DNA from: Candidatus Saccharimonadota bacterium | GTDB lineage: Bacteria; Patescibacteriota; Saccharimonadia; Saccharimonadales; Saccharimonadaceae | Length of the DNA: 36,319 bases | Assembly (NCBI GenBank): GCA_002726935.1 | Contig: PBTC01000024.1 | Coordinates: 1-36,319, forward strand | Reading direction: 5' to 3' | Shown: piece by piece, positions 7,175 to 14,581 of the stretch | How the letters are laid out: each line of letters starts with the position of its first letter | Position numbering within the stretch: position 1 is the first letter of the stretch | The notes under the pieces: model-generated | Databases searched by the model: none | Told to the model about the DNA's origin: nothing | The model's input: only the letters and a program-made list of their open reading frames with translations | Position numbers and translations under genes: made by a program

Positions 7175-7535
7175 CGATTGCATGGTGCACCGTCCAGCGG
7201 GCTTTTGGGTTAACATTCGTCGGCGGGCTAGTGAGTCCCTGGGTGGCTGATCGGCACCATGACGCTACCCCTCGCAAGATCGACCCGTGGCATTTCTTAT
7301 GTTTTGTACTGAGTTGGCAGTACTGCGCTCAGTTGTCTTCCCGGTGGCATTTCTTACATTCTGCGATGAGTGGCAGTTTGCGGCATCGTTAACAGCAGAT
7401 TCGAGAGGATGCCTTATAGCAGGTCTGCCAACGCCGCCCGTGTCCGCTTGCGTGCATGATGAGACCGGCCCGACGCTCAAATTGGCGTACACATTCCACC
7501 GCAACTGCTGCCGAGCCGCGACACTTTCTGGCACA
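7175..7535. other. Gene-free stretch with a direct repeat
   Basis: I see no convincing gene in this 361-bp stretch. Open frames on both strands lack ribosome-binding sites and family resemblance. It contains the two-copy repeat listed separately. Confidence 0.5.
7287..7376. repeat. Imperfect direct repeat, two copies 57 bp apart
   Basis: GTGGCATTTCTTA begins both copies (7287 and 7344). The similarity continues for about 33 bp, ending in GAGT(T)GGCAG at 7320 and 7376, with one gap and a handful of mismatches. Repeated short boxes of this kind, spaced by tens of bases, are found at the ends of IS21-family elements. No istA/istB gene is present, so a leftover element end is only an inference. 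Confidence 0.55.
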
Positions 7536-7844
7536 CTAGGCCACTGCAAAACTCTCAAGCTTCTTACCCGCCTTCAATGCTGCGGACAGCCATCGGGGTT
7601 TTTTGCCTCGTCCAGCCCAGCTTTGAGTCCGGTCCTCTGGATTGCGATACTTGGGCGGCAGCTTCTTGCCTCTCAAAGGGTGCGGCCTCTTTGTCGTCAG
7701 CTTGCCAGTCCCTCTGAATACCACGCCCTTGAGCATTTCCAGGAGAGCGCGTTGTTCCGTTGCAACATGCAAATGAATGGCCGCATCAATGTCCGCGCGG
7801 ACTCTGATGAGCTGTTCAAGCGACATGGATCGGATCTGCTTCAT
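7536..7844 (-). CDS. H-NS family nucleoid protein
   Basis: The 102-aa protein has the two-part layout of H-NS-like proteins of Proteobacteria. There is an N-terminal helical part for oligomerisation (MSLEQLIRVRADIDAAI and following) and a C-terminal DNA-binding part with KYRNPEDRTQSWAGRGKKPRW followed by LSAALKAGKKLESF. Such proteins bind AT-rich or foreign DNA in the minor groove and silence it. The ATG at 7844 is preceded by GAGAG at good distance. The gene stands alone between a repeat-bearing spacer and a 511-bp gene-free stretch, close to the defence island. It could be a housekeeping paralogue or an island-borne silencer; the sequence alone does not decide. Confidence 0.88.
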   Translation of the reverse strand: MKQIRSMSLEQLIRVRADIDAAIHLHVATEQRALLEMLKGVVFRGTGKLTTKRPHPLRGKKLPPKYRNPEDRTQSWAGRGKKPRWLSAALKAGKKLESFAVA

Positions 7845-8355
7845 TACAGCTCTCTCGTTTATTCGCGGAAATAGCCATCTCTCACTTCGCTATGCGCGGC
7901 GCAAGATCACTCCATAATCATGGCATACTAAGGATCGGTCTGCTCGCAGCATTTAGCCAGAGCATATGACGCTCCGTCATCGGACCCAACGGACCATCAC
8001 GGTGCATGAGATCCAACGCCAGTAGAGACGCGGATTCAGATGGGTCACTTGAATTGCTGAACACAGATGCGCTGCGGCGAGCGGTCGTATCGAGGCCGTG
8101 CTATGCGCATCGCTAACGGTCTCTAAGGCGACGTTGTGCGAGCGCGACCCAATACTACATCTGCGATCAGCGCCAATTCTCTAATGAGAGAGCCATCTTT
8201 TGCGCGCGGCACGGCACGAATCGCAGCGACGCCTCATCAGCCCGAACCCGCACGTTTCGGTACCCCCAAAGAGATTTTGGGTATTCGGGCGAGCATCCTG
8301 GCAACCGAATTGGAAAGACTGCGAAGTGGCTATGCACTTGCGCGCCTGACGAGCC
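7845..8355. other. Gene-free stretch upstream of the H-NS gene
   Basis: I find no supported gene in these 511 bp. An open frame on the plus strand from 8136 runs into the antisense of the next gene and its product is arginine-rich. A hairpin-like TACCC..AAA-GAGA-TTTTGGGTA near 8261-8283 lies beyond the end of the secreted-protein gene but has no T-run on that strand. The promoter of the H-NS gene should be near 7850-7900. Confidence 0.5.
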
Positions 8356-9372
8356 TCAATCGAGGGCGCCGAAGGCGCGCAAGGCCGGCCAAGCGAAGTC
8401 GCGTACACGCCAAGGCTCGGACTGGTGCACCAACGTCGTCCACATTCGACAATCGACGAGCAGCCACCCGGTCGTCGGCGCACCATGCGCCTCGAGAGGA
8501 GGACATCGGTCGGTGGTCGTCATAGTATGATGGGCCGCGGCGATGCTTGGCGGCTGGGGAAGGTTGCCGTTGGCCCATCGTTCCCATCGGACGAGTCCCA
8601 GCCCCTTGGCCAGGTAGAATCTTTCGAGATGGTCGGCAGTCTTCACGTCACGACCGCCGTAATGCTCCGAAACGATCGCATCGACCTTGTGGAACTGCAG
8701 GCGCGCTGGGGCATCTGTCTCGACGATGCGGAAAGGCATCTCGATCGCCTCCAGACGGAACCGCGTGAAGGCGAAATTGAAGCGGCCCGGACAATCGTCG
8801 GCCGTGGGGGCGATGTTGAGCCGGGCAACCGCGGACTGCCAGTCCCACCATACGATGTCCTGCCGAAATACCAGCCAGCCGACGAAACGCGCGTCGGGCT
8901 TTGTCCGCGCCCCGCACGCTTCGCCCAGAAACCACTGCACGCCACCCCCGCCATCTTCCGTCATGGCGAACGAGGCCCAGCGGTCGACGAACACAAGCAC
9001 CTGCCCGCCATCGCCCTTCAAGGCATCGAAGTGGCCGAAGCTGCGGCCTCCGGTGCCAAAGTCGAAGGTTTGGACGACGATCGTCCTGCCATTGCGCCGT
9101 TCGAGGACAGAATCGCTCGCCTGGTAGGCCAGCACGGTCGACGGCTCCGCAAGGATGTTGGGCCAGTCGTGCTTGCGATAGGTCGCGACGTCGTCCGACC
9201 ATTGCAGCCGCCGATCTACGCAGGCCGCATCGACCGGCAAATTGTGCACCGGACGGCCGGCCGCGTCGATGCAGATGCTTTGGACCACGTAGTCCGAGAA
9301 GTCGACCGCCTGCTGGGCCTGCGCACCCGTTGCCACCGAAAGAGCGAGCAGCATGCCGGCCAATACCCTCAT
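8356..9372 (-). CDS. Secreted protein of unknown function
   Basis: The ATG at 9372 gives 338 aa with a textbook signal peptide (MRVLAGMLLALSVATGAQAQ, cleavage after AQA), so the product is exported. No family was recognised. The mature part is rich in tryptophan and aromatic residues (VFVDRWASFAMTEDGGGG, WLVFRQDIVWWDW), has cysteines that could pair (SICID, ACVDRR, GEACGAR, DDCPGRF), and ends with a GWLLVDCRMWTTLV segment. An ATG 36 bases earlier (9408) would overlap the start of the divergent methyltransferase gene and would put extra residues before the signal peptide, so it is less likely. Only 29 bp separate it from that gene, so at least one promoter must lie inside a coding region. No function is proposed. 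Confidence 0.7.
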   Translation of the reverse strand: MRVLAGMLLALSVATGAQAQQAVDFSDYVVQSICIDAAGRPVHNLPVDAACVDRRLQWSDDVATYRKHDWPNILAEPSTVLAYQASDSVLERRNGRTIVVQTFDFGTGGRSFGHFDALKGDGGQVLVFVDRWASFAMTEDGGGGVQWFLGEACGARTKPDARFVGWLVFRQDIVWWDWQSAVARLNIAPTADDCPGRFNFAFTRFRLEAIEMPFRIVETDAPARLQFHKVDAIVSEHYGGRDVKTADHLERFYLAKGLGLVRWERWANGNLPQPPSIAAAHHTMTTTDRCPPLEAHGAPTTGWLLVDCRMWTTLVHQSEPWRVRDFAWPALRAFGALD

Positions 9373-9401
9373 GTGGATGCTGCCAAGCGAGGATGCGCGC
9401 G

Positions 9402-10268
9402 ATGACACAGTCGCCCCTCCTCCCTTACTTCGATTTCATCCTCGCGATGCTGTCGCAGGAAAATCGCGCCGTCGAAACCTGCTTCGGGCGTCATGTGCAT
9501 TTCGGCTATTGGTCCAATCCCAAGGAGGCTGGCGCCGACGAAGGCGATTATGCCCGCGCTGCCGAACGGCTGACCCGGGAACTGTGCGAGGCAGGCAGTA
9601 TTGCCTCCGGCGAAAGCGTCCTGGACGCAGGCTGCGGCTTCGGCGGCACGCTCACGCATCTCAATGAGAATTATCGCAACATGCGCCTCGTGGGCATCAA
9701 CCTGGAGAGCCGGCAACTCGATCGGGCACGGCGACTCGTCCACGCGATGCCGGACAACCGGCTCGAGTTCCATCACGGAGACGCCTGCGCGCTGCCCTTC
9801 GCAGATGCAAGCTTCGACCGTGTCCTGGCTGTCGAATGCGTCTTCCACTTTCCCAGCCGCGAGCAGTTCCTCCGCGAAGCCTTCCGCGTGTTGAAGCCGG
9901 GCGGAACGCTGGCACTGTCCGACTTCCTCCCCGCACGCCTTTTCCGCCCGTTGGCGGTCGCAGCGACGGAAGCCCCGATGTTGGCGCGTTTCCAGTATTT
10001 CGGCCGCTGCAATCTCGGCTACACGGCAGCAACCTACCGCAGCGTTGCGAGCCAAATCGGCTATGAGCCGGTCCTCGCCCGCAACGTGACACGCAACGTG
10101 CTTCCTACCTACCAGCATCTGAAGCATCTCCTGGCCGGCGCCGCGGCGATAGAAGGTATCACCGGTCCAATCGTGCGTTTCATGGACGCCCTGCGGTTCC
10201 TCAGCGGTGCCGGGCTGCTGAATTACTACGTCGTGGGGCTTCGCAAGCCGGCGCCAAAATCGGGGTAA
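9402..10268 (+). CDS. Class I SAM-dependent methyltransferase
   Basis: The 288-aa protein has a Rossmann methyltransferase domain: SVLDAGCGFGGTLTHL is the SAM-binding loop, LVGINLES the acidic-strand region, HHGDACALPFADASFDRVLAVECVFHF motifs II and III, and FRVLKPGGTLALSDF the post-domain block. Its layout resembles UbiE and the small-molecule or lipid methyltransferases related to tocopherol and sarcosine enzymes. The substrate is unknown. GAGG at 9389-9392 is nine bases before the ATG at 9402; an in-frame ATG at 9393 is possible but would touch the ribosome-binding site. The gene converges on the PF10118-like hydrolase with a 43-bp overlap of the 3' ends. It diverges from the secreted protein at 9372 with almost no spacer. 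Confidence 0.85.
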   Translation: MTQSPLLPYFDFILAMLSQENRAVETCFGRHVHFGYWSNPKEAGADEGDYARAAERLTRELCEAGSIASGESVLDAGCGFGGTLTHLNENYRNMRLVGINLESRQLDRARRLVHAMPDNRLEFHHGDACALPFADASFDRVLAVECVFHFPSREQFLREAFRVLKPGGTLALSDFLPARLFRPLAVAATEAPMLARFQYFGRCNLGYTAATYRSVASQIGYEPVLARNVTRNVLPTYQHLKHLLAGAAAIEGITGPIVRFMDALRFLSGAGLLNYYVVGLRKPAPKSG

Positions 10269-11104
10269 CGCTCCTTCCATACAGCGATCAAGCCGCTGTT
10301 GTCGTGATCCCACGGGTGAAAGGACGGTCGGTAGTACGAGAAATAGAGGCGCCAGGGCACGCCATGCCGCAGGAGCCCAAGCATGTTTCGCCCAAGGAAG
10401 CGCCCGGCTCCGTCGGTAGTGGAAGGCTTCTGCGGCACGGGCACGGCGCTTCGCGGCCGGCCCCGCTTCAGCACCATGGCGACCCATAGCAGCATGACGA
10501 ACAGGAACAGCGGCGTCGCCACCAGCATGCCGGCCAGTCTGTTGCCATAGCTGAGAAGACCTGCCCCGAGCACGGCCTGATGTACGTCGAAGCAGACCGA
10601 TTTGTGCTCGGTCTCCTCGGCTGCATGCCAGAGCCACATGTCGGCGATCTCGGGGGGAACGATGGTGCGGAAATCATCCGGATGATGCAGCAGCGTGTCG
10701 GCGACCATCGAGGTGAAGTGTTCTAAGGCGCTGGACAGGGACAGGCGGAACCATCGCGGCAGGCGGCCGAGCCGGCGGAAGGTGGTGATGCTTATTTGCT
10801 CGGCGCGCCGGCAGTTCGGATAGTGCCGCGCCAGCATGGCATTGCAATCCAGATGGACCTTGTTGTGCATGGCCTCCTGATAGATGAAACCCTGCACCTG
10901 CTCGCGCAGCCCCTGGTCGCTTATGCGGTCTTGGTAGTCCCGCACGGCGGCGATAAAGAAGCGCTCCGTCGGCGGGAAGCTGAGCGAAGCCGCGTTGAAC
11001 ATGATTTCGAGCGCTCCGCCGGCCGGGAACCAGGGTCCGGGGGGTACCGGTTCGAAATCTATGGCGACCTGACGGCGGACAATCGGGAAGGGAGCGCCCG
11101 TCAC
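10226..11104 (-). CDS. PF10118-type predicted metal-dependent hydrolase
   Basis: The 292-aa protein matches the predicted metal-dependent hydrolase family (PF10118/COG3687). Possible metal ligands lie in helices in the family order: PPTERFF (Glu47), FIYQEAMHNKVH (Glu77, His80, His84), LEHFTS (Glu128, His129) and WHAAEETEHKSVCFDV (His160, Glu163, His167), with HPWDHD near the C-terminus. The spacing looks like a diiron, ferritin-like helical site. A hydrophobic segment (about 190-210, MLVATPLFLFVMLLWVAMVL) suggests membrane association. The reaction is not known for this family. It starts 11 bp after the stop of the GT4 gene on the same strand, so the two may be co-transcribed, and it overlaps the convergent methyltransferase gene. 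Confidence 0.82.
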   Translation of the reverse strand: MTGAPFPIVRRQVAIDFEPVPPGPWFPAGGALEIMFNAASLSFPPTERFFIAAVRDYQDRISDQGLREQVQGFIYQEAMHNKVHLDCNAMLARHYPNCRRAEQISITTFRRLGRLPRWFRLSLSSALEHFTSMVADTLLHHPDDFRTIVPPEIADMWLWHAAEETEHKSVCFDVHQAVLGAGLLSYGNRLAGMLVATPLFLFVMLLWVAMVLKRGRPRSAVPVPQKPSTTDGAGRFLGRNMLGLLRHGVPWRLYFSYYRPSFHPWDHDNSGLIAVWKERYPDFGAGLRSPTT

Positions 11105-11115
11105 CTTGTCAGCCC

Positions 11116-12495
11116 TCAGAGCTGCAGCGCGGCGGCGCTCGGCGCGGATGCCTGCGCAGCCTCCCCGAAGGCGCTCGTCAGGACCAGCCGGCCGGTCTCA
11201 TTCCAGCTCGGCAGCCCTCCTTTCGTGAGCCGACGCGCAATGCGCTGGCGCGACGCTGCCAGCACCTGCTCGTCCAGGATCCAGCGCGCAATACGACCTT
11301 TGAGGTCACTTCCGTCCGGGCCGACATAGGTCGCCAGATCGCGGCCGGCCTCGCGCGTCTCGTCGCGCGCCATTGCGATGCACGGCACGCCGTGGCCGAG
11401 ACTTTCCTGGATGGCCAGGCCGAACCCCTCCCCTAGGCTGGGCATGACCGAAAAACGGGCTCCCCGGTAGACAGCTGCGAGCTCCCCATCATTGAGGTTC
11501 TGCAACCAGAACAGCCGGCCATCGCGGGCGCCCCGCCTCAGCCGCTGCCGCAGCCGCCCGGCCCGCCAGCCATAGCCGCCGACGACGACCAGGTCGGGCA
11601 CACGCTGGCCCAACTCCGCGCGCAGCGCCTCCATGGCGTTCAACAGGGCATCGACATTCTTGCGCGGCTCGATCGTCCCCACGAACAGGATATAGGGACG
11701 TCGGTCGATGCCGTGGCGGCCCAGAATGCCTCGATCCGCCGACGGAGGCAGGTGGGCCGGCGGCGCGAACGTGTCCCAGCCATAGGTCAATACCGATACC
11801 GGCGGCTTCGGCAGCGACCATTGCGTCAGGCGATTCAGGAGCTGGCGCTTCACGGCTTGCGAGGGCGTCAGCCAATGATCGACATGCGGGGCGATAGCGC
11901 TCAGCTCGCGCGCGAACACCTGCGAGAATCCCGCCGGCGACCAATCGCGCCGCTGCTCGACATAGAAATCATGCACCGCCTGCAGCAGGCGCACGCCGGT
12001 GCGTTGCTTCAGCCGCGCCAGCGCGGCGGCATAGCCCGCCTGCCACCACAGGTCCCCCGGACTGAAGAATGCGTCGTTCGGGCCCGGCGGAGCGATGGCG
12101 GTCAGGGAACTTGTCGATCGCTGGGCAAGGCCGCGCACCAGATAAGGGATATGGAAGTACCGGCCTTCCCGCACCAGGCCACGGAAGGGGGCGCGCTGCA
12201 GGCTGTCGGCAAATGTGCGGCGCATTTCAGCCATCGCCCGTGCACGGTCGTGGTTCAGCGCGACCAGCAACGATGGATCGACACGCAGGAAGCTGTCGCT
12301 GCCAAGGACCCGGACGACGAATTCGACATGGCAGGCCGCCCCCGGCACCCGCGCCGCCGCCTCCTGGAAGAGTGCACACGCGCCGATCTTCTCGATCATG
12401 CGCTGCACGCCCGCCGGACGCCGAAAATAGCCGTACCAATGCAGCAGGCCCGTCAGGTCGTAGAGCAGGCGGGGACGCGATGCGATGCCGGTCAT
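11116..12495 (-). CDS. GT4 family glycosyltransferase (left flank)
   Basis: The 459-aa cytoplasmic enzyme is a GT-B fold, family 4 retaining glycosyltransferase. The C-terminal donor-binding domain shows ILFVGTIEPRKNVDALL, LVVVGGYGW and PSLGEGFGLAIQESLGHGV, the EGFGL...E motif holding the nucleotide-sugar. The N-terminal half contains FFSPGDLWWQ and VHDFYVEQRRDW, shared with the glycosyltransferase at the right edge of the window (35214), so the two are paralogues. The ATG at 12495 is preferred because the longer reading from 12540 adds residues with no family match. It probably adds a sugar to the surface polysaccharide made by the locus; donor and acceptor are unknown. It is transcribed away from the first winged-helix regulator. 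Confidence 0.88.
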   Translation of the reverse strand: MTGIASRPRLLYDLTGLLHWYGYFRRPAGVQRMIEKIGACALFQEAAARVPGAACHVEFVVRVLGSDSFLRVDPSLLVALNHDRARAMAEMRRTFADSLQRAPFRGLVREGRYFHIPYLVRGLAQRSTSSLTAIAPPGPNDAFFSPGDLWWQAGYAAALARLKQRTGVRLLQAVHDFYVEQRRDWSPAGFSQVFARELSAIAPHVDHWLTPSQAVKRQLLNRLTQWSLPKPPVSVLTYGWDTFAPPAHLPPSADRGILGRHGIDRRPYILFVGTIEPRKNVDALLNAMEALRAELGQRVPDLVVVGGYGWRAGRLRQRLRRGARDGRLFWLQNLNDGELAAVYRGARFSVMPSLGEGFGLAIQESLGHGVPCIAMARDETREAGRDLATYVGPDGSDLKGRIARWILDEQVLAASRQRIARRLTKGGLPSWNETGRLVLTSAFGEAAQASAPSAAALQL

Positions 12496-12658
12496 TGCCG
12501 CACGAACACCTCCGGCCGGAAGGTGCCCCGAGCAGCCCATGCAGGGCGATTGTCAAAGACCCAACCTTTTTTGGGTGTCGCCTGAACGTTAGCGGTTGGC
12601 CTTCTGTATGGTTGGAGACTCCTTGGCGTGCGCCGCACACAATGCAGGGGAGTAACCG

Positions 12659-13015
12659 GTGGAGATCGACGAGACGATCAGGGTCGCGTTGGCGAGCCTG
12701 GCCTTCAATCGATGGGCCAAGGAGTCGCTGCCGGTCTCTAACTCGATCATGGCGCTAGACGTTCTTCTTGGCATCTACCTCGCCGAGCGGCAGCGTCCCG
12801 AGCCCACCACCTTCAAGGAGCTGTGCTGGGACCTCCGGCACAGCGAGCAGGCTATCCGCTCGATCGTGGACCGTCTTGAAGGGTCGGGTTGGGTCCTGCT
12901 GGAGCAGGACACGCGTTTCCGCCGGCCGATCAACCGGTTGCGGATCGCGCCGCAGCGCCACGAGGCTCTGGTCAAGGGGCTCGAGCTCCTGCGCAAGGGC
13001 GTGGTCGGCACGTAG
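12659..13015 (+). CDS. Small winged-helix (MarR-like) regulator, paralogue A
   Basis: The 118-aa product starts with GTG, seven bases after GGGGAG. It is a small winged-helix-like protein: IMALDVLLGIYLAERQ (helix), TTFKELCWDLRHSEQAIRS (helix-turn-helix), IVDRLEGSGWVLLEQD (helix and wing), then RLRIAPQRHEALV. The order matches the two related proteins at 13197 and 34564, but this copy is the most diverged, since the PLKDLY..SRFSEP motif became FKELCWDLRHSEQ. By family resemblance it binds DNA and may control the polysaccharide genes. It diverges from the GT4 gene at 12495 and shares a 163-bp spacer with it, which is where an operator would be expected. The ligand is unknown. Confidence 0.75.
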   Translation: MEIDETIRVALASLAFNRWAKESLPVSNSIMALDVLLGIYLAERQRPEPTTFKELCWDLRHSEQAIRSIVDRLEGSGWVLLEQDTRFRRPINRLRIAPQRHEALVKGLELLRKGVVGT

Positions 13016-13089
13016 TTGTATTTGCATCAACGAAGAAAACACTGGCAGAATCAGGTTTGAATTTCGGGCCAAAATCGCATCTAAAATGC

Positions 13090-13104
13090 CGAAAATGATT
13101 TTCG
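13090..13104. promoter_or_regulatory. Perfect 7-1-7 palindrome before the second regulator
   Basis: CGAAAATGATTTTCG is a perfect inverted repeat of seven bases around one central base, in the 181-bp spacer between the two small regulators, 92 bp before the second start. It could be an operator for a dimeric regulator. Perfect 15-bp palindromes of this form should occur about twice by chance in a window this long, so position is the only argument. Confidence 0.3.
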
Positions 13105-13196
13105 CAAGACACTTCCGCTAGGCAGGCTGGAGCTGCAATTATCGGCTTTGCGCTTTGGTGTGCAATCAGCAGTTGCGTCACGTGAGGAGGCTGCGG

Positions 13197-13589
13197 ATGT
13201 GGAAGGCTCTCGACCATTTGCATCAGTGGGAAAGAGACAACCTCCCCGAGTCCGAAACGGCGGCAGGCGGCGAGATTCTGATCTGGCTGTTGAAGTGCAA
13301 GGACCGCCCGCGACCCTTGAAGGACCTGTATCGGTCGAGCCGCTTCTCGGAGCCAACCATCCGGGCCAGCCTGCGCACCTTCGTCGAGCGCGGTTTCGTC
13401 GAGATCGATGTGAACGCCAAGGACATGCGCAACCGCTTTGCCTACGTCACACCGAAATTCCAGAAGACGATTGAAGCCTACTGGCAGCGCTTCAACGAGG
13501 TTGTGCTACTGCTCGAAGTCACCGAACAGGGAACCGGGGAAGACAATCCCCAGTCGGGAGAGACCTCTTCTTGCATCGCCGGTGATTAA
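13197..13589 (+). CDS. Small winged-helix (MarR-like) regulator, paralogue B
   Basis: The start at 13197 is fixed by GAGGAGG six bases before it and gives 130 aa. The protein has helix EILIWLLKC, then RPLKDLYRSSRFSEPTIRA as helix-turn-helix, LRTFVERGFVEIDVN as recognition helix and wing, and YVTPKFQKTIEAYW as the dimerisation helix. This is the plan of the MarR-like winged helix, somewhat shorter than true MarR. It is clearly paralogous to the protein at 34564 (PLKDLYR.SRFSEPT.R, GF..ID.N..D.R, TPK). The likely role is a transcription factor for the polysaccharide genes that follow on the same strand after 167 bp (FkbM, GT4, ManC). A palindrome at 13090 lies upstream. Ligand and targets are not known. 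Confidence 0.8.
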   Translation: MWKALDHLHQWERDNLPESETAAGGEILIWLLKCKDRPRPLKDLYRSSRFSEPTIRASLRTFVERGFVEIDVNAKDMRNRFAYVTPKFQKTIEAYWQRFNEVVLLLEVTEQGTGEDNPQSGETSSCIAGD

Positions 13590-13756
13590 ATAGCTTCACC
13601 AGGAGGTTGTGTAGCCGCCTCCCCTTGCACGACCGCGGTCGCGATCTTCCTCGCCGACCGCCCAAGGCAGCCGAGTTAGAGAAAAGAGCTTTGGCCAGTC
13701 GCCGCTCAAAGGCGTGCGGCGTCAGGCAGAGTGGGCATCCACCCAACCGCGTGCCC

Positions 13757-14581
13757 ATGGATCTTTACCCCACCCACCTTGCCACCTGGTCCCGCCCTGT
13801 CCTCGAGAGGGCGATCCGCCGGCGCGTGCAAACAGCCTATCTGGGCGGGGGGCTGGTGCTGGCCCGCATCCTAGGCCGCCACAAGATACTGTTGCGCGGC
13901 AGCGACCGCGGCTTCGCCTGCCACCTCATGCTCGACGGGTTCTGGGAGGTGTGGCTGACGCAGTTCCTTGCGCAGCGCGTGAAGCCGGGCATGACCGTGG
14001 TCGATGTCGGCGCCAATTTCGGTTACTACACGCTGCTGCTGGCCGACGCGGTCGGCGCGGGCGGCCGCGTTGTCGCCGTCGAGCCCAATCCCGATGCCGC
14101 GGCGCTGCTCGGCGAGACGATCCTGCTGAACGGCTTCGCCGACCGGACTCGCATCGTCCCCCACGCGCTGGGCGCGGCGGAGGGCACCGCCCTGCTCTTC
14201 GCCCCCGACAGCGAACCCAAGAATGCCCTGCTGGTGTCGCATGCCGACCTCCCCGGCGGCAGCACCCGGGAAGTGCCGGTCACCCGCCTCGACACTCTCG
14301 CGCTGGGGGAACGGCGCATCGACCTGATCAAGATCGACGCCGAGGGCGCCGAACAGGCAATCGTCGACGGCATGCAGGAGGTGATCGCGCGCGACCGGCC
14401 CGTCATCGTGCTGGAGTACAATGCGGCCCGCTATGCCGATCCGGCGGGCTTTCTCGACGGGCTGCTGGCCCACTACGGCACGGCGGAGGAACTCACCGGC
14501 GAGGGCCGCCTGGTGCCGCTGGATCGCGCCTCGGTCACGGACGCGGCGCCGCGACAGGACCGGCTGCTGGTCTTCGGATGA
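13757..14581 (+). CDS. FkbM family methyltransferase
   Basis: The 274-aa protein is an FkbM-type SAM-dependent methyltransferase: TVVDVGANFGYYTLLLAD binds SAM, VVAVEPNPDA follows, and IDLIKIDAEGAEQAIVDGM is the FkbM hallmark near the end. FkbM enzymes O-methylate hydroxyl groups and are frequent in polysaccharide loci, where they methylate sugars or cap chains. The start at the ATG at 13757 is chosen because the family match begins soon after; a GTG two codons earlier is equally possible and no good ribosome-binding site is seen. A longer reading from 13607 adds residues with no family match. Its stop overlaps the next start (ATGA), so it is translationally coupled to the GT4 gene. Confidence 0.85.
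   Translation: MDLYPTHLATWSRPVLERAIRRRVQTAYLGGGLVLARILGRHKILLRGSDRGFACHLMLDGFWEVWLTQFLAQRVKPGMTVVDVGANFGYYTLLLADAVGAGGRVVAVEPNPDAAALLGETILLNGFADRTRIVPHALGAAEGTALLFAPDSEPKNALLVSHADLPGGSTREVPVTRLDTLALGERRIDLIKIDAEGAEQAIVDGMQEVIARDRPVIVLEYNAARYADPAGFLDGLLAHYGTAEELTGEGRLVPLDRASVTDAAPRQDRLLVFG

Noticed and set aside
8136-8525. 129-aa open frame on the plus strand upstream of and antisense to the secreted-protein gene
   Set aside because: The product is arginine-rich, has no start signal and overlaps the end of a better supported gene.
8425-9405. 326-aa open frame on the plus strand
   Set aside because: It is antisense to the secreted-protein gene, whose signal peptide and amino-acid pattern are convincing; the plus-strand product has no family resemblance.
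9369-10637. 422-aa open frame on the minus strand
   Set aside because: It is antisense to the methyltransferase, which has clear SAM motifs, and runs on into the coding region of the metal-dependent hydrolase in another frame.
13601-13756. AGGAGG at 13601-13606 with a TTG right after it as the start of a longer FkbM protein
   Set aside because: There is no spacer between the motif and the TTG, and the extra 50 residues show no similarity to FkbM proteins.
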